Source: Pelecanus crispus
Taxonomy: Eukaryota; Chordata; Aves; Pelecaniformes; Pelecanidae
Length of the DNA stretch: 64,000 nt
Assembly (NCBI RefSeq): GCF_030463565.1
Contig: NC_134646.1
Coordinates: 61,645,710-61,709,709, forward strand
Direction: 5' to 3'
Shown here: one piece after another, positions 63,945 through 64,000 of the stretch
Layout: every line of letters begins with the position of its first letter
Numbering within the stretch: the first letter of the stretch is position 1
Notes under the pieces: generated by a model
The model's database searches: none
What the model saw: only the letters and a program-made list of their open reading frames with translations
Told to the model about the DNA's origin: nothing
Program-made: the position numbers and the translations under genes

Positions 63945-64000
63945 CTGAGAAACAAAATCCACACAAATACAGAAAGCAGTGTCACAGTGGAGAAGCTAAA

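Overview
The window is a gene-poor stretch of a bird nuclear genome. Several CR1 LINE copies ending in (CACAGAAT)-type octamers, a tRNA-Ile-derived SINE carrying a CR1 tail, spliced genes with long introns and GC-rich CpG-island promoters all point to Aves. The tRNA-Ile/CR1 SINE resembles the TguSINE1 type known from zebra finch, so a passerine is likely but not proven.

Only two protein-coding genes can be supported, both on the minus strand. At the right edge (63842-63944) is the last coding exon of PGM2 (phosphopentomutase / phosphoglucomutase 2). About 11 kb downstream of its stop codon is a CpG island (about 51.5-52.6 kb) that is the likely main promoter and non-coding first exon of TBC1D1, a Rab GTPase-activating protein of the AS160 family. 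The first coding exon of TBC1D1 is at 43917-44432 (ATG at 44333). The tail-to-head order PGM2 -> TBC1D1 matches the order I recall from human chromosome 4p14. No later TBC1D1 exon was recognised, so positions 1-43916 appear to be one large intron that continues past the left edge.

The most interesting part of that intron is a second CpG island (about 17.56-18.36 kb). On the minus strand it holds a candidate alternative first coding exon: an in-frame stop, then an ATG, ten codons and a good splice donor in phase 0, the same phase as the donor of the normal first coding exon. If used, it would make a TBC1D1 lacking its first 139 residues. The island also contains a GGCCCC hexanucleotide repeat and a long G-quadruplex-prone tract.

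The rest is intronic or intergenic sequence with repeats: two large sense-oriented CR1 copies (19.3-21.7 and 22.5-24.9 kb), a CR1 fragment on the plus strand (38.66-39.52 kb), a CR1 3' end (59.2-59.75 kb), older CR1 pieces (0.5, 2.75 and about 45 kb), one SINE (35.5 kb) and short tandem repeats. Most long open frames elsewhere, including those in the two GC-rich islands, look like chance. No CRISPR, operon, bacterial mobile element or viral gene was seen.
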